Shown: positions 8,655 to 15,791 of the stretch, in pieces
How positions within the stretch are numbered: the first letter of the stretch is position 1
Layout: the number at the start of each line of letters is the position of its first letter
Assembly (NCBI GenBank): GCA_964453335.1
Contig: CAYVOK010000001.1
Location: forward strand, 124,001 to 188,000
Direction of reading: 5' to 3'
DNA: 64,000 nucleotides
From: VGBO01 sp964453335
Lineage (GTDB): Bacteria; Actinomycetota; Acidimicrobiia; Acidimicrobiales; CAIXPF01
Notes under the pieces: model-generated
What the model was told of the DNA's origin: nothing
Databases searched by the model: none
Seen by the model: the letters and a program-made list of their open reading frames with translations, nothing else
Program-made: the position numbers and the translations under genes

Positions 8655-8888
8655 ATGAAGAGAAACATAGTATTCTCTGCTGGAATGACTTGGTCAAAAA
8701 ACGAATTTTTGACCCAAAATCAAAATTTAGATTCTTGGTCTTCCATGTGGTCTGGCCTTGCAAGCCATACTAGAGCATGGAATTTTTTTTCAATGGACTC
8801 TCTGTGGACTATTGACAGTTTACATAATTGGGCTAATAATCTAGAGAATCCCTATAATTTCAAGGAGAGCGACCCTAAATTTAAATAA
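8655..8888 (+). CDS. Hypothetical Trp-rich protein, 77 aa
   Basis: The start has AAGGAT about 8 bases upstream. The protein has seven tryptophans in 77 residues (WSSMWSGL, RAWNFF, LWTIDSL, NWANN), unusual for a protein of this size. There is no signal peptide or membrane segment. No family is recognised. Confidence 0.5.
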   Translation: MKRNIVFSAGMTWSKNEFLTQNQNLDSWSSMWSGLASHTRAWNFFSMDSLWTIDSLHNWANNLENPYNFKESDPKFK

Positions 8889-8905
8889 GCGGGGAGAAAC
8901 AAAAT

Positions 8906-9304
8906 ATGCTTAAACATAGACCATTCAAAGTCGAGGGAGACATACCCCTAACTCGTAATCCTGTTTTACTTTCCAAAGTTAAAAAAGCATTTGAGGTGTT
9001 GAATATTTACCAACCCTTCGGAGCTATTTCAGCGCTTGGAATAAAAGAAGCTATTAAAATATTGCATTATTACTCAGATGAACTTAAAAAAGCGATTCTG
9101 GAAAAAAGCAAAACAGATATTTTTGCCACGAAGTCTTTAGATGTTTCTGAAGATAAGATTTGCTTGGGAGATGTAGTTTGGCATGTAGGCGATATGGCCC
9201 AAGGTGTACAGCCTGTGCCTCATCAAAAAATGTTAAAAAACAGATCTAAACCCACCCCGAAAATTTCTTCAGAGATTATGAAGTTAATTTCGAATAACAT
9301 TTAA
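8906..9304 (+). CDS. Hypothetical protein, 132 aa
   Basis: The gene sits 17 bases after its neighbour and has a GGGGAGAAAC sequence ahead of the ATG. The predicted protein is mostly helical, with a middle segment LGIKEAIKILHYYSDELKKAI and a basic tail. I do not recognise it. It belongs to the same co-directional run as 9315-10334. Confidence 0.55.
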   Translation: MLKHRPFKVEGDIPLTRNPVLLSKVKKAFEVLNIYQPFGAISALGIKEAIKILHYYSDELKKAILEKSKTDIFATKSLDVSEDKICLGDVVWHVGDMAQGVQPVPHQKMLKNRSKPTPKISSEIMKLISNNI

Positions 9305-9314
9305 GGAAGTACCA

Positions 9315-10334
9315 ATGTTTTCTGCAACCACAACAATTGCTCCAGAAGTTTACAACTACGCTGTAAAAGCGTTTATGTTTTCATCATTTACAGAAAATGT
9401 TAATGATGGAAAGATTGTTGACGCTTTGAACTTGATGTTAAATGATTTTCAATATAAGTATTTTGACATGAAAAGTCGAAAAGATTTTATTAAGTTTTGC
9501 AAATATCAAGATTTGCATGATGAATCTTATGATGACCAAGATTTAGATTCTACCATTAAACTTGTACTTGAAACCTGCAAGCAGGATGTGGAAAAGTTTC
9601 AAAGATTATTGACCTCTGAAGATGGAGTTTATTACGCAATCAAATACAGGAGTTTAAACACACTGAATTCTGAAGTTGTTTATAGCTTTATGAATTTCTT
9701 AGATCAAGATAAATTTGAAAAAAATGATGTAATGTATTTTTTTGATAAAGTTATTTTAATGGATTGCTGGCCACAAAGCAAACCATCTTTGCCACTTGAT
9801 ATGAGCGTTTTGAACATTATCATTCACAATTCAATTTATTCCGAATATGAAAAACTTCAAGTAATTAAATATTTTCTTTATACAGAAAATAAAATTGATA
9901 TTTCTGTTTTTAATGCAACAATTTTAGGTTCTAACAGACATCAACACGAAATAATTGATTTTTTGGATACTTTAGAATTAAAAAAAATTAATTATAATAA
10001 TCTACAGACAATGGCGGAAATGTTTACCCGCAATTACTCTACATCGTGCTTAGAATATATTATGAATAGAGGCTATACAGGATTGGCGCATGTAATTAGA
10101 ACATATATTGATAACATAAATCATCATGACGATTACACTCCGAAATTGATCAAACTTGTACTAAGCAACAAACCAAGAAAGCCAAGTCCCAATATACTCA
10201 AGCTTGCACTTGAGGCCAAATATGACTTAATGCGCTATCGTGATTTTTATAAAAACTTAAATTTATCACACGAACAAATTATCGAATCTAAAATTGAAGA
10301 CGTTGATGCAATTATAAACTATGGTAATAAATAA
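9315..10334 (+). CDS. Hypothetical helical-repeat protein, 339 aa
   Basis: A ribosome site (AAGGAAG) precedes the ATG. The protein is acidic to neutral and almost entirely helical, with repeated segments of the type LLTSEDGVYYAIKY and IIDFLDTLELKK that look like a solenoid of degenerate ankyrin- or HEAT-like units. There is no catalytic signature, signal peptide or membrane span. It could be a protein-binding scaffold. The stop overlaps the late-promoter-like box of the next gene. Confidence 0.6.
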   Translation: MFSATTTIAPEVYNYAVKAFMFSSFTENVNDGKIVDALNLMLNDFQYKYFDMKSRKDFIKFCKYQDLHDESYDDQDLDSTIKLVLETCKQDVEKFQRLLTSEDGVYYAIKYRSLNTLNSEVVYSFMNFLDQDKFEKNDVMYFFDKVILMDCWPQSKPSLPLDMSVLNIIIHNSIYSEYEKLQVIKYFLYTENKIDISVFNATILGSNRHQHEIIDFLDTLELKKINYNNLQTMAEMFTRNYSTSCLEYIMNRGYTGLAHVIRTYIDNINHHDDYTPKLIKLVLSNKPRKPSPNILKLALEAKYDLMRYRDFYKNLNLSHEQIIESKIEDVDAIINYGNK

Positions 10335-10335
10335 T
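10327..10335 (+). promoter_or_regulatory. Late-promoter-like box ATAAATAAT
   Basis: ATAAATAAT overlaps the stop of the preceding gene and lies 2 bases before the ATG of the PAP2 phosphatase. It matches the recurrent box of this window and the T4 late -10 consensus. No Shine-Dalgarno lies between box and start. Confidence 0.45.
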
Positions 10336-10337
10336 GT

Positions 10338-11018
10338 ATGGATATAAAAAACCTTAAAGATTCAGATATGAAACATCGTGATTATTACGATGTGCCAAAA
10401 AAGAAAATTCAACTATTTGAAGACTCTTGGGATAAAATTAAATTACCAGATCCTCCGGAGAACGATTCCAAAGAGACATTAAAAGAATTAAAACACATAG
10501 AAAAACATTTCAAAAAATTGACAGATAAACAAAAAAAAGAAATAAAAGACCAAGATGGGTACTGGCCAAGATTGAATACCGTGTTTTATGATGCGCTAGA
10601 AATTGATGATCCCATTTTAGAGAAATTTATTCATTTACTAGAAATGGATACGGAAATAGCAGTAAAGCATTACAAAAGCAAGTATGATAGACCAAGGCCA
10701 GCTTTTCTGGCATCTAAAATGGGAGACAAGTTCAAAACTTTTCCTTCTAAAACTGCCAGCACAGCATCTTATCCAAGCGGTCACGCTACATTTGGGGCAC
10801 TTGCAGCCAAAGTACTGGGCGAAATGTTTCCAGAAAAGAAATCGAAATTAGACAAGCTCGGCCAGAGCATGGGGAAAAATAGAATTCTTGCTGGGCTTCA
10901 CTATCCTTCGGATTACGAAGCAGGAGTTTTACTTGCTAATGAACTTTATAAAAAGCTAAAGGTCACAAGTCTTAAAAAAGAACATGTGACCTTTTCAATT
11001 TGGTTACATACTAGCTAA
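10338..11018 (+). CDS. PAP2-family (class A acid) phosphatase
   Basis: This 226-residue protein carries the PAP2/vanadium-haloperoxidase phosphatase motifs: KHYKSKYDRPRP near residue 112 (motif 1), SYPSGHATFG near 144 (motif 2) and NRILAGLHYPSDYEAG near 178 (motif 3, with the nucleophilic His). These enzymes remove phosphate from lipids, nucleotides or sugar phosphates. There is no signal peptide or membrane span, unlike most bacterial PAP2 enzymes, so it is probably cytoplasmic or packaged. A terminator-like hairpin lies inside its last codons. Confidence 0.83.
   Translation: MDIKNLKDSDMKHRDYYDVPKKKIQLFEDSWDKIKLPDPPENDSKETLKELKHIEKHFKKLTDKQKKEIKDQDGYWPRLNTVFYDALEIDDPILEKFIHLLEMDTEIAVKHYKSKYDRPRPAFLASKMGDKFKTFPSKTASTASYPSGHATFGALAAKVLGEMFPEKKSKLDKLGQSMGKNRILAGLHYPSDYEAGVLLANELYKKLKVTSLKKEHVTFSIWLHTS
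10958..10995 (+). terminator. Rho-independent terminator inside the 3' end of the PAP2 gene
   Basis: A 10-bp stem (AAAGGTCACA at 10958-10967 with TGTGACCTTT at 10985-10994) is followed by TTTTC on the plus strand. It overlaps the last coding segment, so transcripts ending there might lack the native stop codon. That is unusual, and the element may attenuate rather than end transcription. Confidence 0.5.
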
Positions 11019-11465
11019 TCATTCAAAAATAATAGCTTTGTTCTTAGGTCTTAGTACAAAATATTTGATCTCTGCTTTATTTATTGTATAAATGCAGTTG
11101 TCGGAAAAATCAAAATCTCCTCTTCCAGCATATGTTTTAGCATTACACACATATTCTTTTATATTCTTTGGAGGAGCAACATCGAATTCACATCTCGCAT
11201 AAATAGTATCTTTTGTAACATAGACACATGAAACAATACCTAAAGGCACAATTTCTTCTTTGCCATCAGTTCCATACATTGCATAATAAATTTTTACTGG
11301 TTTATAAGTCTTGGCCATAGCATCAAGACATTTGCTTGTAAAAACAGTTTTATCAGTTTCATTCTGATTGTTTTTACATACAACATTAGCCTTTATAAAA
11401 GGCATAGATTCAATGAGCGCAGGAGGCTGTTGCTGTGCAAGAGCAAGAATAAGTGTAATCAGCAT
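11019..11465 (-). CDS. Secreted protein of unknown function
   Basis: The 148-residue protein begins MLITLILALAQQQPP, a short hydrophobic segment that could act as a signal peptide. It contains six cysteines beyond the leader (such as NVVCKNNQNE, FTSKCLDAM, YVCNAKTY and DNCIYTI), consistent with disulfides in the periplasm. Convergent neighbour of the PAP2 gene with directly adjoining ends. No family is recognised. Confidence 0.55.
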   Translation of the reverse strand: MLITLILALAQQQPPALIESMPFIKANVVCKNNQNETDKTVFTSKCLDAMAKTYKPVKIYYAMYGTDGKEEIVPLGIVSCVYVTKDTIYARCEFDVAPPKNIKEYVCNAKTYAGRGDFDFSDNCIYTINKAEIKYFVLRPKNKAIIFE

Positions 11466-11480
11466 AATTCAAATCTCCAC

Positions 11481-11522
11481 AAAAAGAAAAAGGCGCAGAG
11501 TCAATTATATGACTCTGCGCCT
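11481..11522 (-). terminator. Strong Rho-independent terminator of the GC-rich gene
   Basis: A perfect 13-bp stem (AGGCGCAGAGTCA at 11491-11503 with its complement at 11510-11522), read on the minus strand, is followed by TTTTTCTTTTT. It lies 34 bases after the stop of the GC-rich gene 11556-11969. Having its own terminator supports that gene being a self-contained transcription unit. Confidence 0.8.
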
Positions 11523-11555
11523 CGAATTCAATAAGCCTTTAGGCTTAACTGAAAA

Positions 11556-11969
11556 TTACTTGCAGTTTGCGCAGTCAGCGACATTGGCAACCGCACCACG
11601 GGCACGGAGGCCAAGACGGCGAACCGGGGCAACAACCGTAGCGGTGTTGCAGCAAACAGGCGCTGCAGCGACCTTAACAGGTGTTACGGTCTTGACTTCC
11701 TTCGTGACGGGAACCATCACGGTCTTCTCTACCAAAACCTTCTTGGGCTCAAGAACGGTAACTTTCTTGGTGCCTTCGACCAGAACAGTCTCGGCGCAAG
11801 CGTTACGACGACCCAAGAGGGGGCGACGAACAGCCGTCACAGGCTGACAATCGCAAGTAGCGACAGCAGCCTTAGCAGCAGGAGCAGCCTGAGCCTTGGG
11901 AGCATCGCCAGCCTGAACGCCAGCCAAAGAAGCCAAAGAAACGGTCAAAGCAAAAATAAACTTACGCAT
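11556..11969 (-). CDS. GC-rich secreted protein, probably captured from a bacterial host
   Basis: From the ATG at 11969 the 137-residue product begins MRKFIFALTVSLASLAGVQA, a classic signal peptide. A Pro/Ala/Lys-rich segment, a CDCQP motif, repeated Val/Lys/Glu/Thr units (KKVTVLEPKKVLVEKTVMVP) and arginine-rich ends with paired cysteines follow. Base composition is far above half G+C, whereas the window is AT-rich. It has its own sigma-70-like promoter and terminator, so it looks like a recently acquired moron. The style resembles small secreted proteins I associate with planctomycetes; this is an impression, not a match. A GTG at 11981 is an alternative start. Confidence 0.75.
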   Translation of the reverse strand: MRKFIFALTVSLASLAGVQAGDAPKAQAAPAAKAAVATCDCQPVTAVRRPLLGRRNACAETVLVEGTKKVTVLEPKKVLVEKTVMVPVTKEVKTVTPVKVAAAPVCCNTATVVAPVRRLGLRARGAVANVADCANCK

Positions 11970-12046
11970 GGGATTACCCACCTTTCTTCCCTAGGAGGGA
12001 ATAAACATTAAATTGCAAACATACAATATGCTTGCTTACAGATTAT

Positions 12047-12074
12047 ATTATAGGGGACAGGGCTTCAAAAACAA
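12047..12074 (-). promoter_or_regulatory. Sigma-70-like promoter of the GC-rich gene
   Basis: On the minus strand TTGTTT (12069-12074) and TATAAT (12047-12052) are separated by 16 bases and point to the GC-rich gene. This matches the bacterial housekeeping consensus, unlike the TATAAATA boxes of other genes. It suggests expression by host RNA polymerase independent of phage factors. Confidence 0.5.
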
Positions 12075-12083
12075 CCGCCAGCT

Positions 12084-12093
12084 TATAAATAAT
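12084..12093 (+). promoter_or_regulatory. Late-promoter-like box TATAAATAAT
   Basis: TATAAATAAT is followed by TTTTAGGGGGTATTT and the ATG at 12108. It contains the full T4 late consensus TATAAATA and lies beside, but opposite to, the sigma-70-like promoter of the GC-rich gene. Confidence 0.6.
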
Positions 12094-12107
12094 TTTAGGG
12101 GGTATTT

Positions 12108-12374
12108 ATGGAAAATCAAAATAGAGAACTTCTAGTATTGGCAGGATTACTTAAAGAAAGTCATGATTATGAAAAAGATCATGACGTACAACACTACATG
12201 TTTTTCAATAATTTAAAAACTATCAAGGATAGAGTTGATCATATGCTATCTTTAGATCCTCAGAAAGTAGACAAAATGCTTCAAAATGGTCACGATTGGG
12301 CAAATGACCATATTGCTACTTCTAAAGACGATGTTGAGGAAGTTTATAACTGGTTAACGGCAGAAACAAGATAA
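12108..12374 (+). CDS. Hypothetical helical protein, 88 aa
   Basis: A good ribosome site (AGGGGG) and a late-type promoter box precede the ATG. The acidic helical product contains HDWANDHIATSKDDVEEVYN, a pattern I associate with small unknown proteins of T4-like marine phages. It ends next to the convergent gene 12375-12764 without a gap. Function unknown; the promoter suggests a late or virion protein. Confidence 0.6.
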   Translation: MENQNRELLVLAGLLKESHDYEKDHDVQHYMFFNNLKTIKDRVDHMLSLDPQKVDKMLQNGHDWANDHIATSKDDVEEVYNWLTAETR

Positions 12375-12764
12375 CTATTTCAAGTTCTTCAATTTGTATA
12401 ATGTATGATACACAAGAGCAGTAATTTCATCTAGTATATTATGCAAATGGGTATCTTTTTTGTCTATAGCAGAATGACCTGTCACACATATTTTGCCTAA
12501 AGCCTCGAGATATTCAATAGGTTCACTATCTGGTATTTTATTGAAATCAAACTTAACTGGACCATATTGTCCAGCATGAGTTTCATACAAATCATCTGCT
12601 AATTCTGTCAAATCACCATAAAAAGCACCTAGAGCTTGGTGTTCAGAGTATGATTTATTTTTAGATAAAAGGTGAACTCTGTGAGCAAAATCTCTTGCCT
12701 CAAATAATTTCGATACTAATGCCGGAAAATTACCTGCATCTTTATATTCATTCAAACTTATCAT
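12375..12764 (-). CDS. Small helical phage protein (DUF5856/Dps-like pattern)
   Basis: The 129-residue protein has FEARDFAHRVHLLSKNKSYS and EHQALGAFYGDLTELADDL, resembling a helical-bundle family common in T4-like phages and faintly recalling Dps/ferritin four-helix proteins. Its N terminus MISLNEYKDAG recalls short tags seen on other late genes here. AGAGGTG lies before the ATG, preceded by an ATAAATATT box. Function is unknown; a virion or DNA-associated role is possible. Confidence 0.6.
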   Translation of the reverse strand: MISLNEYKDAGNFPALVSKLFEARDFAHRVHLLSKNKSYSEHQALGAFYGDLTELADDLYETHAGQYGPVKFDFNKIPDSEPIEYLEALGKICVTGHSAIDKKDTHLHNILDEITALVYHTLYKLKNLK

Positions 12765-12777
12765 AAAACACCTCTTT

Positions 12778-12786
12778 AATATTTAT
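12778..12786 (-). promoter_or_regulatory. Late-promoter-like box ATAAATATT
   Basis: On the minus strand ATAAATATT is followed by AAAGAGGTGTTTT and the ATG at 12764. The box overlaps the stop codon of the 42-residue membrane peptide gene upstream, so the two genes may be separately controlled. Confidence 0.45.
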
Positions 12787-12911
12787 GAATGTAAATTTAG
12801 AATCCATAAACATAGTTTCATTACTAAAGAATTAATAAATAAACCTACAGGTAAAACAAAAAAAATTATAGCAATAGAAAATTCTAACCGACTATTATCT
12901 TCTTCGTTCAT
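12783..12911 (-). CDS. 42-residue single-span membrane peptide
   Basis: A short frame starts at 12911 in an ATGA overlap with the stop of the GMP reductase gene and ends at TAA 12783-12785. The product has an acidic N terminus (MNEEDNSRLEF) and a hydrophobic stretch (SIAIIFFVLPVGLFINSLVM), so it should be a one-span inner-membrane peptide. It fills what would otherwise be a 130-base gap. The stop/start coupling and the clean hydrophobic profile are the evidence. A lysis-control or superinfection-exclusion role is only a guess. Confidence 0.55.
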   Translation of the reverse strand: MNEEDNSRLEFSIAIIFFVLPVGLFINSLVMKLCLWILNLHS

Positions 12912-13915
12912 TTAGTTCTCCCAACAGTAAATACACAATTCTTTTTTAAGTTTTCTAAATTTTTTGTATTAGTGTAAGTGCAACAGCTAGCAACACCACC
13001 TCTAATATCTATTGCTATATGAGATACTGGACCTCTATGGTCCATCCAAGATTCTTTACCTTCCGATGCCCTATAAGATTTTAGACCACCACAATATTTA
13101 TCATTAGCCACCTTGCTAGACATGCCATACATTAACATTTTTTTTACTCCATTTTCGATTTTCCATTCAGATTCACATTCATCAGTAGCAGCAAACATGC
13201 CTCCAGCCATAACAAAATGACTGCCGCTACCTAAAGCTTTGCAAATATCTGCTGGCGACTTACATCCACCGTCTGAACAACATAAAGCATTTAATTCATT
13301 CGCTGCTTGACCACACTCCATCGATACAGAGAACTGTTTGTATCCTATTCCGGCTTTATTTTTAGTATCGCAATGACCACCATTAGCAATACCACACTTT
13401 ACAATATCTGCACCGGCTTTTATAATATTCTCAACTCCTTCAGGAGTTGCAACATTTCCTGCCATTAATATAAAATTAGGATATTTATGCCTTATTTTCT
13501 TAATATAATCTAAAAAACTATACATGTAACCATTTGCTACATCTATGTTTATTTTATCTAAATATTTAGATGATTCTATGATTCTATCCAACTTGTCTAA
13601 ATCATCATTCATGCCAATGGTGTAAAATGAATTTCTACTTTCATATGAATTAAAGAATTCTACAAGACGAGATTCTTCTATAAACTTATGCAATGCAACA
13701 AAAAAATTATATTTATAAAGTGCTTTTGCCATAGGTATGGTGCCAACACAACTCATATTTGCAACTATTACAGGAAATCCAGATATTACTTTATTTGCAT
13801 GCTTACACAAATATCCGACATCTAAATTGACTTCAGATCTGCTTTTTAATTCTGTTGGCCTTGGTTTTATGAGAACATCGCTGAAGTCTAATTTCAAATC
13901 CATGTCGATTTGCAT
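12908..13915 (-). CDS. guaC: GMP reductase (IMPDH/GMPR family)
   Basis: The 335-residue enzyme (ATG 13915, GAGG upstream) closely follows GuaC: DFSDVLIKPRPTELKSRSEV at the N terminus, ANMSCVGT, IDVANGY, GNVATPEG, SDGGCKSPADICKA, MAGGMFA, YGMSS and YRASEGKE. The catalytic-cysteine loop reads GIANGGHCDTKNK instead of the usual GPGSVCTTR, but Cys is kept. It would convert GMP to IMP with NADPH, moving guanine nucleotides towards adenine, which fits an AT-rich genome. The start overlaps nothing upstream and the stop overlaps the membrane peptide. Confidence 0.88.
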   Translation of the reverse strand: MQIDMDLKLDFSDVLIKPRPTELKSRSEVNLDVGYLCKHANKVISGFPVIVANMSCVGTIPMAKALYKYNFFVALHKFIEESRLVEFFNSYESRNSFYTIGMNDDLDKLDRIIESSKYLDKINIDVANGYMYSFLDYIKKIRHKYPNFILMAGNVATPEGVENIIKAGADIVKCGIANGGHCDTKNKAGIGYKQFSVSMECGQAANELNALCCSDGGCKSPADICKALGSGSHFVMAGGMFAATDECESEWKIENGVKKMLMYGMSSKVANDKYCGGLKSYRASEGKESWMDHRGPVSHIAIDIRGGVASCCTYTNTKNLENLKKNCVFTVGRTK

Positions 13916-13922
13916 TTCAACC

Positions 13923-14489
13923 TCACAATTCCGAAGAATCGAAAATAGTTTCTTCAAGCACATCGCCAATAAAATTATGCTTTCTTATGGCGACCTTCAT
14001 CTCTAGACCCAAATTATTATACAACGAACAGTAACTAGAAAGCGAATTTTTTGCATCATCAAATGTCTTGAAAAGCGATTGATCGGTAGCTCCTGTTCTG
14101 CCATGTTCTTCTAAGAGAATGTAAGTTTGATTTGTTACATCAAAAATAGAAAAGTAAGAAACTAGTTGGCGCTCATTAAATAAATTCTTAACTGCATCAA
14201 ATATTTTATCAGCAATGAAATAATATTTTTTGTAATACTTTAATTTTTCTGGCTTTTGATTAAAATTGAAAAATGGATTAATTTTTTTGACCATCAGCAC
14301 AAAATCTTCACAAGAATCACTAATTGTTTCAATTTTTTTATCATCAACTTCCATCTCTTCTGGAAAGTTGTTTTTGTTTGTTAAAATTCTAAAAATAGTT
14401 AATTTATCAACTTTGCCATTTATTTTAGTTTGCTTTTGTCTTTGAAGTATTTTACAAATTTTATCTATGAATTCATGGCTGTTGAACAT
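13923..14489 (-). CDS. Hypothetical protein, 188 aa
   Basis: The protein lies directly upstream of GMP reductase, 7 bases apart, and overlaps 14473-14661 by 17 bases. It is charged and helical at the N terminus (KICKILQRQKQTK), with a C-terminal part containing YILLEEHGRTGATDQSLF and SSYCSLYNNLGLEMKVAIRK that could be a small alpha/beta domain. No family is recognised. Confidence 0.55.
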   Translation of the reverse strand: MFNSHEFIDKICKILQRQKQTKINGKVDKLTIFRILTNKNNFPEEMEVDDKKIETISDSCEDFVLMVKKINPFFNFNQKPEKLKYYKKYYFIADKIFDAVKNLFNERQLVSYFSIFDVTNQTYILLEEHGRTGATDQSLFKTFDDAKNSLSSYCSLYNNLGLEMKVAIRKHNFIGDVLEETIFDSSEL

Positions 14490-14661
14490 ATTTTTCCTGA
14501 ATATTTAATACTACATCAACATAACTTGTTTTTTCTTTTAATCCATATATTAAAAGAATAATGTCATCAGTTAATTTAGAAACATCTTCTTTAGTCGCAA
14601 GTTCAGGGAACTTCCTAAGTTCCATGATTCTCATCATCCATTCATGGGAAATATCAAACAT
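14473..14661 (-). CDS. Hypothetical protein, 62 aa
   Basis: A short helical protein (MFDISHEWMMRIMELRKFPE, then a DDIILLIYGLKEK helix). It starts just after the large terminator hairpin and runs into the next gene. GGTGCT before the ATG is a poor ribosome site. The function is unknown. Confidence 0.5.
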   Translation of the reverse strand: MFDISHEWMMRIMELRKFPELATKEDVSKLTDDIILLIYGLKEKTSYVDVVLNIQEKYVQQP

Positions 14662-14670
14662 ATAGCACCT

Positions 14671-14728
14671 AAAAAATCGGCACCGATTGCATCGCCCTGT
14701 GCGATCCCGCCCTTACAATCGGTGCCGA
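14671..14728 (-). terminator. Large branched hairpin terminator after a sigma-like gene
   Basis: A perfect 13-bp inverted repeat (14677-14689 with 14716-14728) encloses a second 5-bp hairpin (ATCGC at 14691-14695 with GCGAT at 14701-14705). On the minus strand it is followed by TTTTTTAGG. It sits 31 bases after the stop of 14760-15584 and should end that transcript. The nested loop and GC content are unusual for this genome and might have a second role as an RNA element. Confidence 0.7.
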
Positions 14729-14759
14729 CTAAAAAACTCTAACACAAAAAGACACCGAA

Positions 14760-15584
14760 TTAAAGAACAATATTTTCTCTTTTGAAACCTTTATTTTCAA
14801 CAATGTCCTTAGCCCTCTGCTGAATTTTAGCCAGCCTTTTCCTTACAGCATTAGCGCTAATTGATTGCCCTGTCTTATTTTGGAAGAATTCAATCACGTC
14901 TACAACCCACACTGATTCAGAACCTTTGCGATTGTTTTCCAAATAAGTTTTAACTATCTCGTTGTCAAGATCATCTGAACAAGCCATGTTCAAAAGATCG
15001 TCAATCTTAATTTTCGGCTCTTCGTTATCAATAGCTTCATCAACCACTACAGTATTTTGACGGAAAGCCTTTTTCAAGGACTTCTCTTCTTTGGTGATTG
15101 GAGCCTTGTCAAAATCATCAAACCCATGTTCCTTACATTTCTTTTGATTGTTAATTTGCTTTTCCCTGTAATCAGCAAGCCTACTTAATGCACAAGTCAT
15201 AGCAAAGGTCTGCAGTTTAATTTCAGCATTCCGATACATCCACAAGGCTTTATCAGCAGCCAACATTCCTTCAATATAAGCCTCGTCCATGTCTATTCCA
15301 TCAAACCTTCGCTGTTTGACGGCTGTCAGTACAATTCCTTTGCATACATCTTGCATCTTTTCCTCATATTTCAGAGGAGTTTTAAGTGTCATAACATCAT
15401 CAAAAAACCTGCTCTTGACGCTAGCAGGAAGCATTTCATATATTTTGGAATAATCCTTCTTAAGAAGGATGACAAACTCAATGTAGTTTTTGAAGTTTTT
15501 TTCTATTAGATCGTAGTAGCTCTTGGCCAAGGTATTTGCATTTGCTATCTCAGTTCTTTCTTCCACAGTAAAGGTCTTATACAT
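14760..15584 (-). CDS. Diverged sigma-70-like protein (2)
   Basis: The 274-residue protein has a middle segment DMDEAYIEGMLAADKALWMY followed by KLQTFAMTCALSRLADYREK. It aligns by eye with sigma region 2.2-2.4 and with the corresponding part of 7330-8091, with which it shares WMY. The C-terminal third (SISANAVRKRLAKIQQRAK) could be a region-4-like helix-turn-helix. It has a strong AAGGAGGTG ribosome site and a structured leader with GGA motifs. It could be a phage-specific sigma or a DNA-binding regulator; sequence alone does not decide. Confidence 0.5.
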   Translation of the reverse strand: MYKTFTVEERTEIANANTLAKSYYDLIEKNFKNYIEFVILLKKDYSKIYEMLPASVKSRFFDDVMTLKTPLKYEEKMQDVCKGIVLTAVKQRRFDGIDMDEAYIEGMLAADKALWMYRNAEIKLQTFAMTCALSRLADYREKQINNQKKCKEHGFDDFDKAPITKEEKSLKKAFRQNTVVVDEAIDNEEPKIKIDDLLNMACSDDLDNEIVKTYLENNRKGSESVWVVDVIEFFQNKTGQSISANAVRKRLAKIQQRAKDIVENKGFKRENIVL

Positions 15585-15693
15585 ATTGGCACCTCCTTAT
15601 CGAAACAGGGTTAAGGTAAATTCGCAAGTCCTTGCGATGGGCACTAGAGATTCTTAAATTTTTATCGCAGGCTCATCCCCCCCTTTCCGAGCC
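15585..15693 (-). promoter_or_regulatory. Structured leader with hairpin-borne GGA motifs (possible CsrA target)
   Basis: The minus-strand leader of 14760-15584 contains two hairpins. At 15622-15637 TCGCAA and TTGCGA enclose a GGAC loop. At 15670-15693 GGCTC and GAGCC enclose a G-rich loop with two GGA motifs. The ribosome site AAGGAGG adds another GGA. GGA in hairpin loops plus one over the Shine-Dalgarno is the layout of CsrA-repressed leaders, and this phage encodes csrA at 20609. Binding is inferred, not shown. Confidence 0.4.
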
Positions 15694-15791
15694 AAAAAAA
15701 TACCCCGATCACCAACAGGGTAATGATACGGACCCAAAAGAAAAAAACAACCTGGGTTTTAAAAAAAATAATCCGGAGAGTAAAATATAGT

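Noticed and set aside
15661..15710. C-rich hairpin at 15670-15693 as a terminator
   Set aside because: On the plus strand it is followed by A residues and on the minus strand the T-run precedes it, so it is in the wrong order for a terminator; a leader element is more likely.
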